NCBI GenBank assembly: GCA_023436715.1
Contig: JAEZIJ010000129.1
Span: forward strand, 5,460 to 69,459
Length of the DNA: 64,000 bases
Origin: Acidobacteriota bacterium
GTDB taxonomy: Bacteria > Acidobacteriota > Terriglobia > Bryobacterales > Bryobacteraceae
Direction: 5' to 3'
Part shown: one piece after another, positions 12,637 to 22,800 of the stretch
Layout: the number at the start of each line of letters is the position of its first letter
How positions within the stretch are numbered: position 1 is the stretch's first letter
Translations under genes and position numbers: made by a program
Notes under the pieces: model-generated
The model's input: the letters and a program-made list of their open reading frames with translations, nothing else
Told to the model about the DNA's origin: nothing
Databases searched by the model: none

Positions 12637-13338
12637 ATGTTGAGCCGGACTTCTTTTCTGAAATTGGGTGTCGCGCTGGCGGGCGCGGCGGTTTCGTCGC
12701 GAACTGCGGAGCGCGCGAGTGTGCGGCGGTGGGACGTTATCACTATTGGCAACCTCTCGCGTAACCGGTACTGGCGGGAACCGGACGAAAAGCCCCTTCG
12801 GGATGCCATTTGCACATGTACGCTGATCACCGGGGACGGCTTCCGGCTGCTGGTCGATCCTTCGATCGCGGACAGGACGGCAATGCTTCGGGAACTGGAC
12901 CGGCGAACCGGCCTGAAGCCTGATGCGGTGACGGGGGTCTTCATAACGCACGAGCACGGGGACCACGTCGCGGGGATCGAGCACTTCGCGAACGCGCCAT
13001 GGTGGGCGGCCACCCCGGTCGCCGAGGCGTTGAATCGAACGAAGAGATATTCACGGAAGTTCGAGCCTGCGCCCGCCGTGCTGTTCGAGGCGGTGGAGGT
13101 CATCGCGACTCCCGGACATACGGCTACGCACCACAGCTTACAGTTCGCCTGCGAGGGGCAGTCGGTGGTAGTTGCGGGCGATGCGGTAGCGACACGCGAT
13201 TTCTGGCGTGAGCGCCGGTCGTACTACAACGCTGTCGACCCCGTCCTTGCGGCGAGGACTATGGACCTGCTGGCGGCGACGGCTGCCGTGATCGTACCCG
13301 GTCACGACAACTACTTTGTTACGGGCCGTGGCACGTAA
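12637..13338 (+). CDS. MBL-fold metallo-hydrolase, exported
   Basis: A 233-residue metallo-beta-lactamase-fold protein. The metal motif HEHGDHVAG is near residue 108, later ligands are in PGHTATHH (His) and VAGDAV (Asp), and the last is in VPGHDN. The N-terminus (MLSRTSFLKLGVALAGAAVS) looks like an export signal with a twin-arginine-like SRTSFLK element, although the second arginine is missing. The ATG at 12637 is chosen because it starts this signal; upstream in-frame sequence belongs to the TPR remnant. The enzyme class (glyoxalase II-like, lactonase, arylsulfatase) cannot be decided. It converges on the ADOP permease gene with a 12-base gap. Confidence 0.85.
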   Translation: MLSRTSFLKLGVALAGAAVSSRTAERASVRRWDVITIGNLSRNRYWREPDEKPLRDAICTCTLITGDGFRLLVDPSIADRTAMLRELDRRTGLKPDAVTGVFITHEHGDHVAGIEHFANAPWWAATPVAEALNRTKRYSRKFEPAPAVLFEAVEVIATPGHTATHHSLQFACEGQSVVVAGDAVATRDFWRERRSYYNAVDPVLAARTMDLLAATAAVIVPGHDNYFVTGRGT

Positions 13339-13350
13339 CCAGCGAGGGGC

Positions 13351-15807
13351 TCACTGGCAGCGAAGCGCTCTCATCGGGTCCACCCGCGTGGCGCGCAGGG
13401 CGGGCAGATAGCTGGCCATCGCCGCCACCAGCCCCAGGAACGCGGCCGCCGCGGCGAACGTTGCCGGATCGGCCGCGCTCACCTGGAACAGCATGCCATT
13501 GACGAACCGCGCCCCCGCCAGCGCCGCCGCGATCCCCGCCACCAGTCCCGGCACCGTCAGCCGCAGGCCTTCCCTCACGACCAGCGCGAGCACGTCGTTC
13601 GGCTTTGCGCCCAGCGCCATTCGGATGCCGAGTTCCTGCGTCCGCTGGCTCACCGCGTAGCTCATCACACAGTAAAGCCCGATCGCCGCCAGCGCCAGGC
13701 ACACCACCCCCACCACGCTCAGCAGGCTGGCCGCGACCCTCTGCGCGTACAGCGACGAGGTCGTCGCATCCGCCATGCGGCTGCTGTGAAATACCGCGTC
13801 CGGGTTGAGCGCCAAGGCCTCGCGCCGCAGCACCGGCGTCAGCAGCATCGGGTCGCCGCTGGTCTTGAGCAGCACCGCGAAGTTCAGCCCCGGACCGAAC
13901 CACTGGTCGAATGGAACATAGAGAAACGGCAGCGGCGCCTCCACCCGCATGTGATATTTGCTGTCCTTGACGAGCCCTATCACAACAGCGAGGTTGTGCT
14001 CGACCCGCACCTTCCGGCCGATCGGGTCCTGGCCCCGGAAGAATCGCCGGGCGAAGGTCTCGTTGACGATGATCACGAGCGGCTTTCCTTCCCCGTCCAT
14101 CTCGGTGAAATCGCGGCCCTCCAGCAGCGGGATCCCCATCAGCTTGAAATAGCCGGGAGGGACCGTCGCACGGTGGAGAATCATCTGCTCGTTCCGCGCG
14201 GGAATATAGCCATCGACCTCGACCTGATGGTATGGGCTCGAGTCCCCGGGCATCGCGAGCGGGACCACGTCCGAGTAGGTCATCCCGACGACTCCCGGCT
14301 GCGCCTCCATCCGCTCCCGCAACTTGCGGCAGAACAGGTGCTGCTCCTGGCCCGAATATCCGGCATTGGATAGGTAGAGCTGCGACATCGACATATTCGT
14401 CATGTCGAAACCCGGCTGCACGCCGCTCGCGTTCCGGAAGCTCCGGAAGAACAGCCCCGCCCCGATGAGCGCCACCATCGCCAGCGCCACCTCCGCCGTC
14501 ACCAGCAGGCCGCGCAGGCGGTGCGACTGGATTCCGGCGCCGCCGCCGCGGCCGCCCTCTTTCAGCGTCTCGTTCAGGTCCGCCCGCGCCGAGAGCAGCG
14601 CCGGCACCGTGCCCGAGACGAGCGTAGCTACCGCCACGATCACGACCGTGAATCCCAGCGTCGGCAAGTTCAACCCGCCGCCGAAATCGAACGGGATATC
14701 CATCGCCGGCATCAGCAAGGCCAGCGACTGCCCCATCCACATCACCAGCAGCGCTCCAACCATCGCGCCCGCTCCAGCCAGCAGCAGCGTCTCCGTGAGA
14801 AGCTGCCGTGCCAGCCTTCCACGCTGCGCCCCCAGCGCCAATCGGATGCCGAATTCCTTTTGGCGCGACACCGCCCGGGCCAGCAGCAGGTTGGCCACGT
14901 TCGCGCACACGATGAGCAGCAGCAGCACGCACACCGCCATGAGGATTCGCAACGGCTTCAGCAGCATGCCCTGGGCTCCCAGGTGCCCCTTCCAGATCGG
15001 CGTCACCTGGGCGTCCACCCCGCGGTTCGTATCGGGATACATCGCCGACAGCCGCCGCGCCAGCGCCGCCACTTCCGCCCCCGCTTGCTCGATCGTGACC
15101 CCCGGCTTCAGCCGGACAATCGTCGAAGTGATGTCGCGGCAGCCGCGGTAGTGCAGCGTGCCGTCGCCCGTCCCCATCGCCGCGGCCATCGTCACCGGCA
15201 TCCAGACATCGAACACCACGCCCACGAGCGACCCGCGGAACTCCGGCGGCGCCACGCCGACGATCGTCAGCTCGTTCCGGTTCAGCCGGATCGTCCTGCC
15301 CAGCACATTCGGGTCGCCCCGGAACCGGTTCTGCCACATCCGGTAGCTGATCACCGCCACCGGGTAGCCGCCTTCCCGGTCGCGCCCTTCCTCGGGCAGA
15401 AACGTCCGCCCCAGCACCGGCTTCACTTCCAGGACGTCGAAGTAGTTGGCGGAGACCAGTTCGGCCCACGCGCGCTCGGTCCGGCCCTTGTCGCCCACGC
15501 TGAGCGGCGTGAAGCGTCCGATTGCCACTCCGGAGACCTGCTTCAGGTTGTCGCGGTAATCGCGGTAATCGAGGTACGAGGTGCTATGGTTCGGCGTGGC
15601 GGTCTCGATCAATGCCAGATCCTGCAGGTGATTCACGCCTGGGAACGGGTGCAGCAGCACCGCGTCGATCCAGGAGAACACGGTCGAGTTCACCGCGATG
15701 CCCAGGGCCAGCGTCAGCACCGCCACCGCCGTGAACCCCGGGCTGCTCTTCAACATCCTGAGGCCTAACCGGATATCTTTCAACACGTGCTTGTACAGGC
15801 AATTCAC
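13351..15807 (-). CDS. ABC transporter permease, acidobacterial duplicated orphan permease (ADOP) type
   Basis: An 818-residue MacB/FtsX-type permease with two permease units. An N-terminal leader (VLKDIRLGLRMLKSSPGFTA) leads into TM1, then a MacB periplasmic domain and three TMs (VCVLLLLIVCANVANLLLAR). A second MacB-type extracytoplasmic domain and the final three TMs (VVGVVCLALAAIGLYCVMSY) follow. The phrase LALGIGxNSTxFS, here LALGIAVNSTVFS, is the hallmark of the ADOP proteins that are massively expanded in Acidobacteria. No ATPase gene is adjacent, which fits the 'orphan' label. Substrate unknown. It is divergent from the WYL regulator, with about 200 bases between the starts. Confidence 0.93.
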   Translation of the reverse strand: MNCLYKHVLKDIRLGLRMLKSSPGFTAVAVLTLALGIAVNSTVFSWIDAVLLHPFPGVNHLQDLALIETATPNHSTSYLDYRDYRDNLKQVSGVAIGRFTPLSVGDKGRTERAWAELVSANYFDVLEVKPVLGRTFLPEEGRDREGGYPVAVISYRMWQNRFRGDPNVLGRTIRLNRNELTIVGVAPPEFRGSLVGVVFDVWMPVTMAAAMGTGDGTLHYRGCRDITSTIVRLKPGVTIEQAGAEVAALARRLSAMYPDTNRGVDAQVTPIWKGHLGAQGMLLKPLRILMAVCVLLLLIVCANVANLLLARAVSRQKEFGIRLALGAQRGRLARQLLTETLLLAGAGAMVGALLVMWMGQSLALLMPAMDIPFDFGGGLNLPTLGFTVVIVAVATLVSGTVPALLSARADLNETLKEGGRGGGAGIQSHRLRGLLVTAEVALAMVALIGAGLFFRSFRNASGVQPGFDMTNMSMSQLYLSNAGYSGQEQHLFCRKLRERMEAQPGVVGMTYSDVVPLAMPGDSSPYHQVEVDGYIPARNEQMILHRATVPPGYFKLMGIPLLEGRDFTEMDGEGKPLVIIVNETFARRFFRGQDPIGRKVRVEHNLAVVIGLVKDSKYHMRVEAPLPFLYVPFDQWFGPGLNFAVLLKTSGDPMLLTPVLRREALALNPDAVFHSSRMADATTSSLYAQRVAASLLSVVGVVCLALAAIGLYCVMSYAVSQRTQELGIRMALGAKPNDVLALVVREGLRLTVPGLVAGIAAALAGARFVNGMLFQVSAADPATFAAAAAFLGLVAAMASYLPALRATRVDPMRALRCQ

Positions 15808-15869
15808 GGTCCCCGCCTAAGCTGTTGGAATTGCTGGCCCTCAGCCCCGGTCCGGTGTGCGCTTCCGGA

Positions 15870-15899
15870 ACCGAATGTCCGGAACCGGACAATTTCGGT
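15870..15899. promoter_or_regulatory. nested palindrome in the divergent promoter region of the WYL operon
   Basis: GTCCGG-AA-CCGGAC (15877-15890) is a perfect 6-2-6 inverted repeat, flanked by an outer ACCGAA (15870-15875) and TTCGGT (15894-15899) that are also complementary. The decamer TCCGGAACCG is in addition directly repeated at 15864 and 15878. It lies about 110 bases before the WYL regulator start and 60 bases before the permease start. It looks like an operator or a hairpin; I infer that the WYL protein may bind it. No U-tract follows on either strand. Confidence 0.5.
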
Positions 15900-16010
15900 G
15901 ACAAGAAAGTGAGCAGGGCTAAGCCCGTTGCGCCGAGGAAACCGATTTGCCGGTGTTGATTTTACTGGGCGGATACCAGATCATGGGATCTGCTTTTCCA
16001 GGAATTGCCC

Positions 16011-17027
16011 GTGAGTCAACTGGAGCGTATCTACAAGCTGGACCGCATGCTCCGGCGGAGGACTCCGCCGCGGAAACGCGAGATCCTCACCGAATTTGAA
16101 ATCTCGTCGGCGCAGTTCAAGCGCGACCTTGACTTCATGCGTGACCGGTTGGGCGCTCCGATCACGTTCGACGCCCGCACGGGTGGATATTGCTACTCGT
16201 CCGGTGAGTTCAACCTCCCGGGTATGTGGTTCAGCGAGCGCGAAGTGTACTCGATGCTATTGATGCACGCGCTCCTGGAACAACTGCAACCGGGACTGGT
16301 CCGAGACCAACTCGGGCCATTCGAGGCCAGGCTGCTCGCATTGCTAGGCAGACCGGGGCGCGGGGCCGAGAGCATTCTCCAGCGGATCGAGGTCACGATG
16401 GCACCCCAGCGGCCTGTCCGCCCCGAGCATTTCCAGGCGATCTGCGAGGCCACGCTGGGCCGAAAGCAATTACGGATGCGGCATTTTTCGCGCTCTCGTG
16501 CGAGTGAGACCGATCGGATCGCATCGCCCCAGCGCGTCATCTACTACCGGGGCAACTGGTATCTGGACGCCTGGTGCCATGAGAATGAGGCTCCCCGCAG
16601 GTTCGCTATCGACGCGGTGCGCGAAGCGGCCGTCCTCGACCAACCGGCCGTAAGTATCCCGGCCGAAGAAGCCGATCAGGGGTACGGCATTTTCGGAGGC
16701 CGCGCGGAGCAGGTGGCGGTGTTGCTGTTCGATGCCGAGGCCGCGCGCTGGGTGGCCGAAGAGGAATGGCATCCCGCCCAGAAAGCGGCCCCGCTACCGG
16801 ATGGCGGGGTGCGACTCGAAGTCCCCTACAGCCTTCCGCAAGAAATTCTGATGGATATTCTGAGGCATGGACCGCACGTCGAGGTGGTCCAACCGGCCTC
16901 CCTCCGCAGCGCCGTTGCAGACGCACACCGGCAAGCTGCGGAGAAATATGGAATTAGGAAACGCTCGGTTTCGTCGGACCGGCCCGCCGGCTGGAATTCG
17001 CGGGCGCGTCAAGAAGGCCGCCGCTGA
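16011..17027 (+). CDS. WYL-domain transcriptional regulator
   Basis: A 338-residue regulator: an N-terminal winged helix (LERIYKLDRMLRRRTPPRKR, then FEISSAQFKRDLDFMRDRLG), a connecting helix bundle, the WYL domain with QRVIYYRGNWYLDAWCH near residues 176-192 and RRFAIDAVREA, and a C-terminal WCX-type module (VRLEVPYSLPQEILMDILRHG). WYL proteins sense nucleic acids or nucleotides and often control phage-defence or DNA-damage operons. GTG at 16011 has AGGA at 7-base spacing; a TTG at 16005 is an alternative. The gene leads the DNA-processing operon, 70 bases ahead of the AddB-like gene, so control of these genes is the simple reading. Confidence 0.9.
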   Translation: MSQLERIYKLDRMLRRRTPPRKREILTEFEISSAQFKRDLDFMRDRLGAPITFDARTGGYCYSSGEFNLPGMWFSEREVYSMLLMHALLEQLQPGLVRDQLGPFEARLLALLGRPGRGAESILQRIEVTMAPQRPVRPEHFQAICEATLGRKQLRMRHFSRSRASETDRIASPQRVIYYRGNWYLDAWCHENEAPRRFAIDAVREAAVLDQPAVSIPAEEADQGYGIFGGRAEQVAVLLFDAEAARWVAEEEWHPAQKAAPLPDGGVRLEVPYSLPQEILMDILRHGPHVEVVQPASLRSAVADAHRQAAEKYGIRKRSVSSDRPAGWNSRARQEGRR

Positions 17028-17097
17028 GCAGTTCCCCCAGGCAGGCTCCTTCTGTGAGCCACCCCCATCGGCAGAATACTTACAAGCAGACGAATCG

Positions 17098-19812
17098 ATG
17101 AATATGGCGGAAATGGGTTCGGAGTTCTGGCAAGCACTGGAGAGTGGCGCCACGCTGGTAACGGCGAACGCCCGGCTCGCCCGGGACCTGCGGCGCGCGT
17201 ATGACGTCCGCCGGAGTGAAGCCGGCGATACGTCGTGGGCGGCGGTTGACATCCTGGACTGGAACGGTTGGCTCCGGCGCACGTGGGATCAGGCCGTTCG
17301 GCTCGGAGCGGCGCAGGGCGCGGTCTTGCTGAGCGAGGCGCAGGAACAATTCGTCTGGGAACGAATCATCGAAGTTGACGCCGGAGATCGCGGACTTCTC
17401 CACGTTCCGACGACAGCGGGGGCGGCAGCATCGGCTTATGCGCTGGTCTCGGCGTGGCGGGTCCCTCTCGACCAGGCCGACTGCGTTGGGTTCGAGGACG
17501 CTGCCGCCTTCATCGGCTGGGCGAAAGCGTTTGAGGATACGCTCGAACGGCAGGCCTGGCGATGCCCTGCGCAGATTCCCGGAGAACTCGCCCGGATGTT
17601 CGAGGGTCGGCGTATTCCAGCGCCCGCACGGCTGCTCTACGCCGGGTTCGATGAGTTGCCCCCCTCGGAACAGCGGCTGATGGACGCCCTCGCCGGGGCG
17701 GGCTGCGAGGTCGATGCCGTACGTGCCGAGCCGCTGGTATCGCCACGTCGCATTCGCGTTGCACTGGCGGACGCGGCCGTGGAACTGGAAGCCGCCGCAG
17801 CGTGGGCGCGCGGGCGCCTGGCCTCCAACCCAAACGCGCGCATCGGAATAGTGATTCCGGACCTTCCGGCGAAGGTTGCCGTCGCCGAGCGGGTGTTCGA
17901 GGATGCCCTGCACCCCTCGTTAGAGCCAATCACGAGCGATCGCCGACGTGCCTTTCACATCTCCGCCGGTCGTTCCCTCGCCGATGTGCCTGTGACTGCG
18001 GCGGCATTCCAATGCCTGGAATTGGGGTTGCGCGGCCTCTCCATCGCGCACGCCGGTCTGTTGCTCCGGTCGCCCTTCCTGCGCGGCGCGGAACCGGAAC
18101 TCGGCGCACGCGCGCTGCTCGATGCCGAACTGCGGCGGCGCGGGCTGTCCGAAGTCACGCTCGCCGCGCTGGCGCGCTTCGCCTCACGCGGGGATGCCGA
18201 GGGCCGCCTGCGGCCGTATGCGTGCCCCGTTTTGGCGCGCTCGCTCCGCGCATGGCGCCGTGCGTTGAGACGCGTTCCCGCGCAGCAATTGCCTTCCGCG
18301 TGGAGCCGCACGTTTTCCAAGCTTCTGCGGCTTAACGGCTGGCCTGGCGAGCGAACGCTGAGCAGCGCGGAGTATCAGGCAATTCGCAGTTGGAACCGAC
18401 TGCTCTCCGAGTTCGCCGGCCTCGACCTGATCGGAGAGTCTTTCTCGTATTCCGAAGCCCTCGGCCGGCTGCGCCGAATGGCGTCGCAAGCGCCGTTCGG
18501 ACCGGCCGACGAGCACGCGCCGGTGCAGATCGTCGGCATGCTGGAGGCTGCCGGCGCGACATTCGACCATCTCTGGATCGCAGGGCTGGAAGACCGCGCT
18601 TGGCCCGCTCCACCTCGGCCGAACCCCTTCCTGCCGCTTCCGCTCCAGCAACGCTTGGGACTGCCGCATTCTTCCGCCGAACGGGAACTGAGTTACGCTC
18701 GCAGGGTTCTAACGCGGCTGCTCGAATCGGCGCCGGACGTGGTGGCGAGCTATCCGTGCCGGGAGGACGACACGGATTTGCGCCCTAGCCCGCTGATCCT
18801 GACGCTGGAGGACGCCGAGCCGCCGGCCCCACGTGCTTCCATCGCCTCACTATTGAAGAACGCCGGACCCGCGCTGGAGCGGATCGAAGACAACGCCGGG
18901 CCGCCGGTCGAGTCCGGCTCGGTGACGCGCGGCGGCATGGCCATTCTGGAACGTCAGGCGGCATGTCCGTTCGGCGCGTTCGCCCAATTCCGCCTGAACG
19001 CGCAGCCGCTCGAGGAACCGGAGCCGGGTTTCAGCCCGCAGGAGCGCGGCATGATCGTTCACGCAGCGCTGGAGAATTTCTGGCGGGAGGTCCGCACACT
19101 CGATGCGCTTCTGGCCTGCACGCCGGAGCAGCGGGCCGAAACGGTTTCGCGGGCCGTAGCCGAGGCGATCGATAGTAAGGTGAAGGGCCGTGGGGTGGCG
19201 TCATCCAAGCGACTAGTCGTTCTGGAGCAGCGGCGGTTGGAGCGCCTGGTCGGCCGATGGCTGGACATAGAAGCCAAGCGCACTCCCTTCACGGTCGCCG
19301 AACGCGAAGAACCGCGCCGTGTGGAAGCCGGGGGTCTTGCGGCCGACGTTCGCGTGGACCGCGTGGACCAACTGCCCGACGGGCGCGAAATCGTTATTGA
19401 CTACAAGACCGCTGTTTCGAGCCCCTCGGCTTGGGAAAGCGACCGCCCCGACGCGCCGCAATTGCCACTCTATGTCTCAAAGCGGCAGAGCACCATTGCT
19501 GCGGTGGTGTTCGCGCAACTCGCGCCCTCCGATCTCCGATTCAAGGGACTCGGCGAATCCGCCGGCGTACCGGGCTCGACCGAGTATTCGCGATCCGCTC
19601 CCGGCAAGCACGCCGGCGACAAGCTCGCGGATCACATTGCTCAATGGGGCGAGATCATCGACGCGCTGGGCGCGGAGTTCTGCGCGGGCCGCGCCGCGGT
19701 TGCGCCCAAGCGTCCGCAAACGTGCCGTAACTGCTGGCTCCCCGCGCTGTGCCGGGTAGCGGACATGCCCCTTCACATCGAACCCGACGCGGAGATCGGA
19801 GGAAACGAGTAG
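17098..19812 (+). CDS. AddB-like PD-(D/E)XK nuclease / inactive helicase subunit with Fe-S cluster
   Basis: A 904-residue protein of the 'probable DNA repair protein' family that pairs with UvrD-type helicases. The N-terminal half resembles a degenerate UvrD fold (ATLVTANARLARDLRRAY; no Walker A lysine seen). The C-terminal third is a PD-(D/E)XK nuclease: His in MIVHAALENFW, Asp in VDRVDQLPDG, and IVIDYKTAVS followed by QLPLYV. One Cys (ERQAACPFGAF) lies before the nuclease core and three (TCRNCWLPALC) after it, the arrangement of the AddB-type 4Fe-4S staple. ATG 17098 is the likeliest start, with Met at 17104 as an alternative. A 6-base gap separates it from the helicase gene, so the two probably form a heterodimer. 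Confidence 0.88.
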   Translation: MNMAEMGSEFWQALESGATLVTANARLARDLRRAYDVRRSEAGDTSWAAVDILDWNGWLRRTWDQAVRLGAAQGAVLLSEAQEQFVWERIIEVDAGDRGLLHVPTTAGAAASAYALVSAWRVPLDQADCVGFEDAAAFIGWAKAFEDTLERQAWRCPAQIPGELARMFEGRRIPAPARLLYAGFDELPPSEQRLMDALAGAGCEVDAVRAEPLVSPRRIRVALADAAVELEAAAAWARGRLASNPNARIGIVIPDLPAKVAVAERVFEDALHPSLEPITSDRRRAFHISAGRSLADVPVTAAAFQCLELGLRGLSIAHAGLLLRSPFLRGAEPELGARALLDAELRRRGLSEVTLAALARFASRGDAEGRLRPYACPVLARSLRAWRRALRRVPAQQLPSAWSRTFSKLLRLNGWPGERTLSSAEYQAIRSWNRLLSEFAGLDLIGESFSYSEALGRLRRMASQAPFGPADEHAPVQIVGMLEAAGATFDHLWIAGLEDRAWPAPPRPNPFLPLPLQQRLGLPHSSAERELSYARRVLTRLLESAPDVVASYPCREDDTDLRPSPLILTLEDAEPPAPRASIASLLKNAGPALERIEDNAGPPVESGSVTRGGMAILERQAACPFGAFAQFRLNAQPLEEPEPGFSPQERGMIVHAALENFWREVRTLDALLACTPEQRAETVSRAVAEAIDSKVKGRGVASSKRLVVLEQRRLERLVGRWLDIEAKRTPFTVAEREEPRRVEAGGLAADVRVDRVDQLPDGREIVIDYKTAVSSPSAWESDRPDAPQLPLYVSKRQSTIAAVVFAQLAPSDLRFKGLGESAGVPGSTEYSRSAPGKHAGDKLADHIAQWGEIIDALGAEFCAGRAAVAPKRPQTCRNCWLPALCRVADMPLHIEPDAEIGGNE

Positions 19813-19818
19813 AGATCA

Positions 19819-22800
19819 ATGTCTACTTCTGCCGCTAGAGTCTCATCTGATGATGCCGCGCGCCGCCGGGCACTCGATCCGTCGGCGTCGTTTCTGGTGC
19901 AGGCACCGGCCGGGTCCGGCAAAACGGAGCTGTTGATTCAACGTTTCCTCGCGCTGCTGGCGCTGGTTCGGGAACCTGAATCCATCGTAGCGATCACGTT
20001 CACGCGCAAGGCGGCAGGGGAGATGCAGGACCGCATCCTCAAGGCGCTGGCGCGCGCCGCCCGGAACGAGATACCCGCGAAACCGCATGAGCGCAGGTCG
20101 CACGATCTGGCGCTCGACGCTCTCGATCGGGACCGGCGTCAAGGTTGGGACCTCTTGTCCCATCCGTCGCGCCTGCGAATCCAGACAATCGATTCGCTTT
20201 GCGCCTCGATCACGCGACAAATGCCCTGGCTGGCCCGCCTCGGAGCGCAGCCTGCGGTAACTGAGGACGCCGATTTCCACTACCTGGAAGCTGCGCGCCG
20301 CACGCTCGCGCTGGTCGAAGAGGAAGGAGCATGGAGCCCACCGCTCGAAACGGTTCTCGCCCACCTCGACAACAACGTTCCGCAGGCGGCGAAGCTGATT
20401 GTCCAAATGCTGAGGTTCCGCGACCACTGGCTGCACCTGACCGTGGAAGGCGCCGCCTCGCGCGAGGAACTCGAACGCGCGATGGAGAACGCGGCCAGCG
20501 ACGGCCTTGCTCTTGCTTCGGAGCTATTCCCCGAGCCGCTGCGGAACTTGACGGTGGAACTGGCCGCGTTCGCGGCCGGGAACGTGCCCGAAGCTCACCC
20601 GTTGAGGGCGTGCGCCGGGCTCACCGCCTGGCCGCAGCCGCTGGCCGCCGAGCGCGCAGTCTGGGATGGGCTTTGCGCGCTTCTATTGACGGGCGAGGGA
20701 GACGCATTCCGCAAGGAACCGACCGCCGGCTTCCCCGGCTTCTCGAAGGAGAAGGTAGCTGCGCTTCGGAAGCTGTACCGGGACCGAAAAGAGCAGGCAC
20801 GGGGACTCTATCAGGCGCTTCAAGGCGAGTCTGCGCTGCGCGAAGCGCTTGCACGCGTGAAGCTGCTGCCGCCCGTGCGCTACACCGACGCGCAATGGCA
20901 GGTCATGGAATCGCTGCTGCGCGTGCTGAAGCTGGCGGCGGCCAATCTCCGGCTCGTCTTTCGCGAAGCCGGCGAGGTGGACTTCAACGAAATCGCTACA
21001 TCCGCACGCATCGCGTTGGGCGATGCCGCCGAGCCCTCGGAACTTGCGTTGGGACTTGATGCCCGCATCCAGCATTTGCTGGTGGACGAGTTTCAGGATA
21101 CGTCCGTGAGCCAGTTTGAATTGCTCGAAAAGCTCACCGCAGGTTGGGAGCCGGGCGACGGCCCCACCATCTTCCTGGTCGGCGACCCGATGCAGTCGAT
21201 CTACCGTTTCCGCCAGGCCGAGGTGGGGCTGTTTCTGAAGGTCGCTGAAGGCGCCGCCGGCCCGATTTCGCCGGAGTTCTTGCGGCTCGATGCCAATCAC
21301 CGCTCACAAGCGGGGATCGTGAACTGGGTGAACGAAGCATTCCGGCGGATCTTCCCCCAGGTCGGGGACGTGGCGACCGGCGCGATGACCTATAGCCAAT
21401 CGGAGCCCAGGAATCCCGAAGAACCGGGCGAAGCCGTCACCGTACATGCGCTTCGTAAAGGCGAGGATGCGGCGGAGGCCGCCTTGGTTGTGCAGGTTGT
21501 CCAGGAGGCCCGCGCCACGGATCCAGCCGGAAAGGTCGCGATTCTGGTACGGGCGCGCTCGCACCTGGCCGCAATAGTGCCGGCGCTGAAGGAGGCCGGC
21601 CTCGCGTTCCGCGCCATCGAAATCGACCGGCTGAGCGAGCGCAGCGTGGTCCGCGACATGCTCGCTCTCACACGCGCCATGCTGCACCTCGCGGATCGTC
21701 CCGCCTGGCTCGCCATCCTTCGTGCTCCCTGGTGCGGCCTGGAACTCGGCGACCTCCACGCACTCGTGGACGGCCGGCCGGACGCGGTGGTTTGGGACCT
21801 GCTCGGCGAGGAGCGGGGTGGCATTTCTCCGGACGGCGCCGCGCGCATCCTGCGTTTGCAAAACGTCTTGGCACGGGCTTTCGCCGAGCGCGGGCGCATG
21901 ACGCTTCGGCGATGGGTGGAACGGACGTGGTGGGCTTTGGGCGGTCCGGCCTGCGCCGGCTCGGACGATGCGCCGCAAGATGCGGCCGATTATCTGGACC
22001 TTCTCGAAAAGCACGAGCGAGCCGGCGATCTGCCAGATTTCGACGGCTTCCGGAAACAAGTGGACCAACTCTATGCGAGGCCCGATCCGCGCGCCGATGG
22101 AACCCTCGAGCTGATGACCATTCACAAGGCGAAGGGGCTCCAGTTCGAAACCGTGATCGTGCCGGGCCTTGGGCGCGTGCCGCGGCCCGATTCTCCAGCG
22201 CTGCTGCTCTCTGCCGAACGCCCGCGCCCTGAGGGAGTGGACCGGTTGCTGGCTTCGATTCGCGAAACCGGCGGCGGGCAGGACCCGATGTACGAATACC
22301 TGCGCGATGTCGAGCGCTTCAAGGCCGCCAACGAGGACATCCGGTTGCTATACGTGGCCTGCACGCGGGCCGTGCGCCGGCTTCATCTCATCGGCCATGC
22401 CGTCGAGGACGCGTCCGGCAAGGTGAATCCGCAGAGCGGCTCGCTGCTTGAGCGCCTCTGGCCCGGCCTGCGCGAAGACGAAAAGCAACGATTCGCCAAA
22501 CGCTGTGCCGCCTCGCCCGAGCAGGCGCCCGGCGTGCGCCCGGCTGGCGTGCAACTGAGCCGGATGCCTGTGGATTGGACTCCGCCCGAGATTCCCGGAC
22601 CATTGCCTCTACGACCGGCCCCGCGTATCCGCGATGAGCAGCGGAGCTACCTCTGGGTTGGAGACACGCTGCGGCATGTGGGTACGGTCGTACATGGAAC
22701 GCTCGAAGAGATCGGTCGGGAAGGACTGGAAGCCTGGGATGAGGCGCGCGTCCGCGCCAGCCGCGATGCGCACCGCACGGCTCTGGCGAATCTTGGAACG

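Noticed and set aside
14521..15768. Long plus-strand open frame opposite the ADOP permease
   Set aside because: Its composition is Arg/His/Gln-rich without domains and it is the antisense of a well-conserved permease; a codon-bias shadow.
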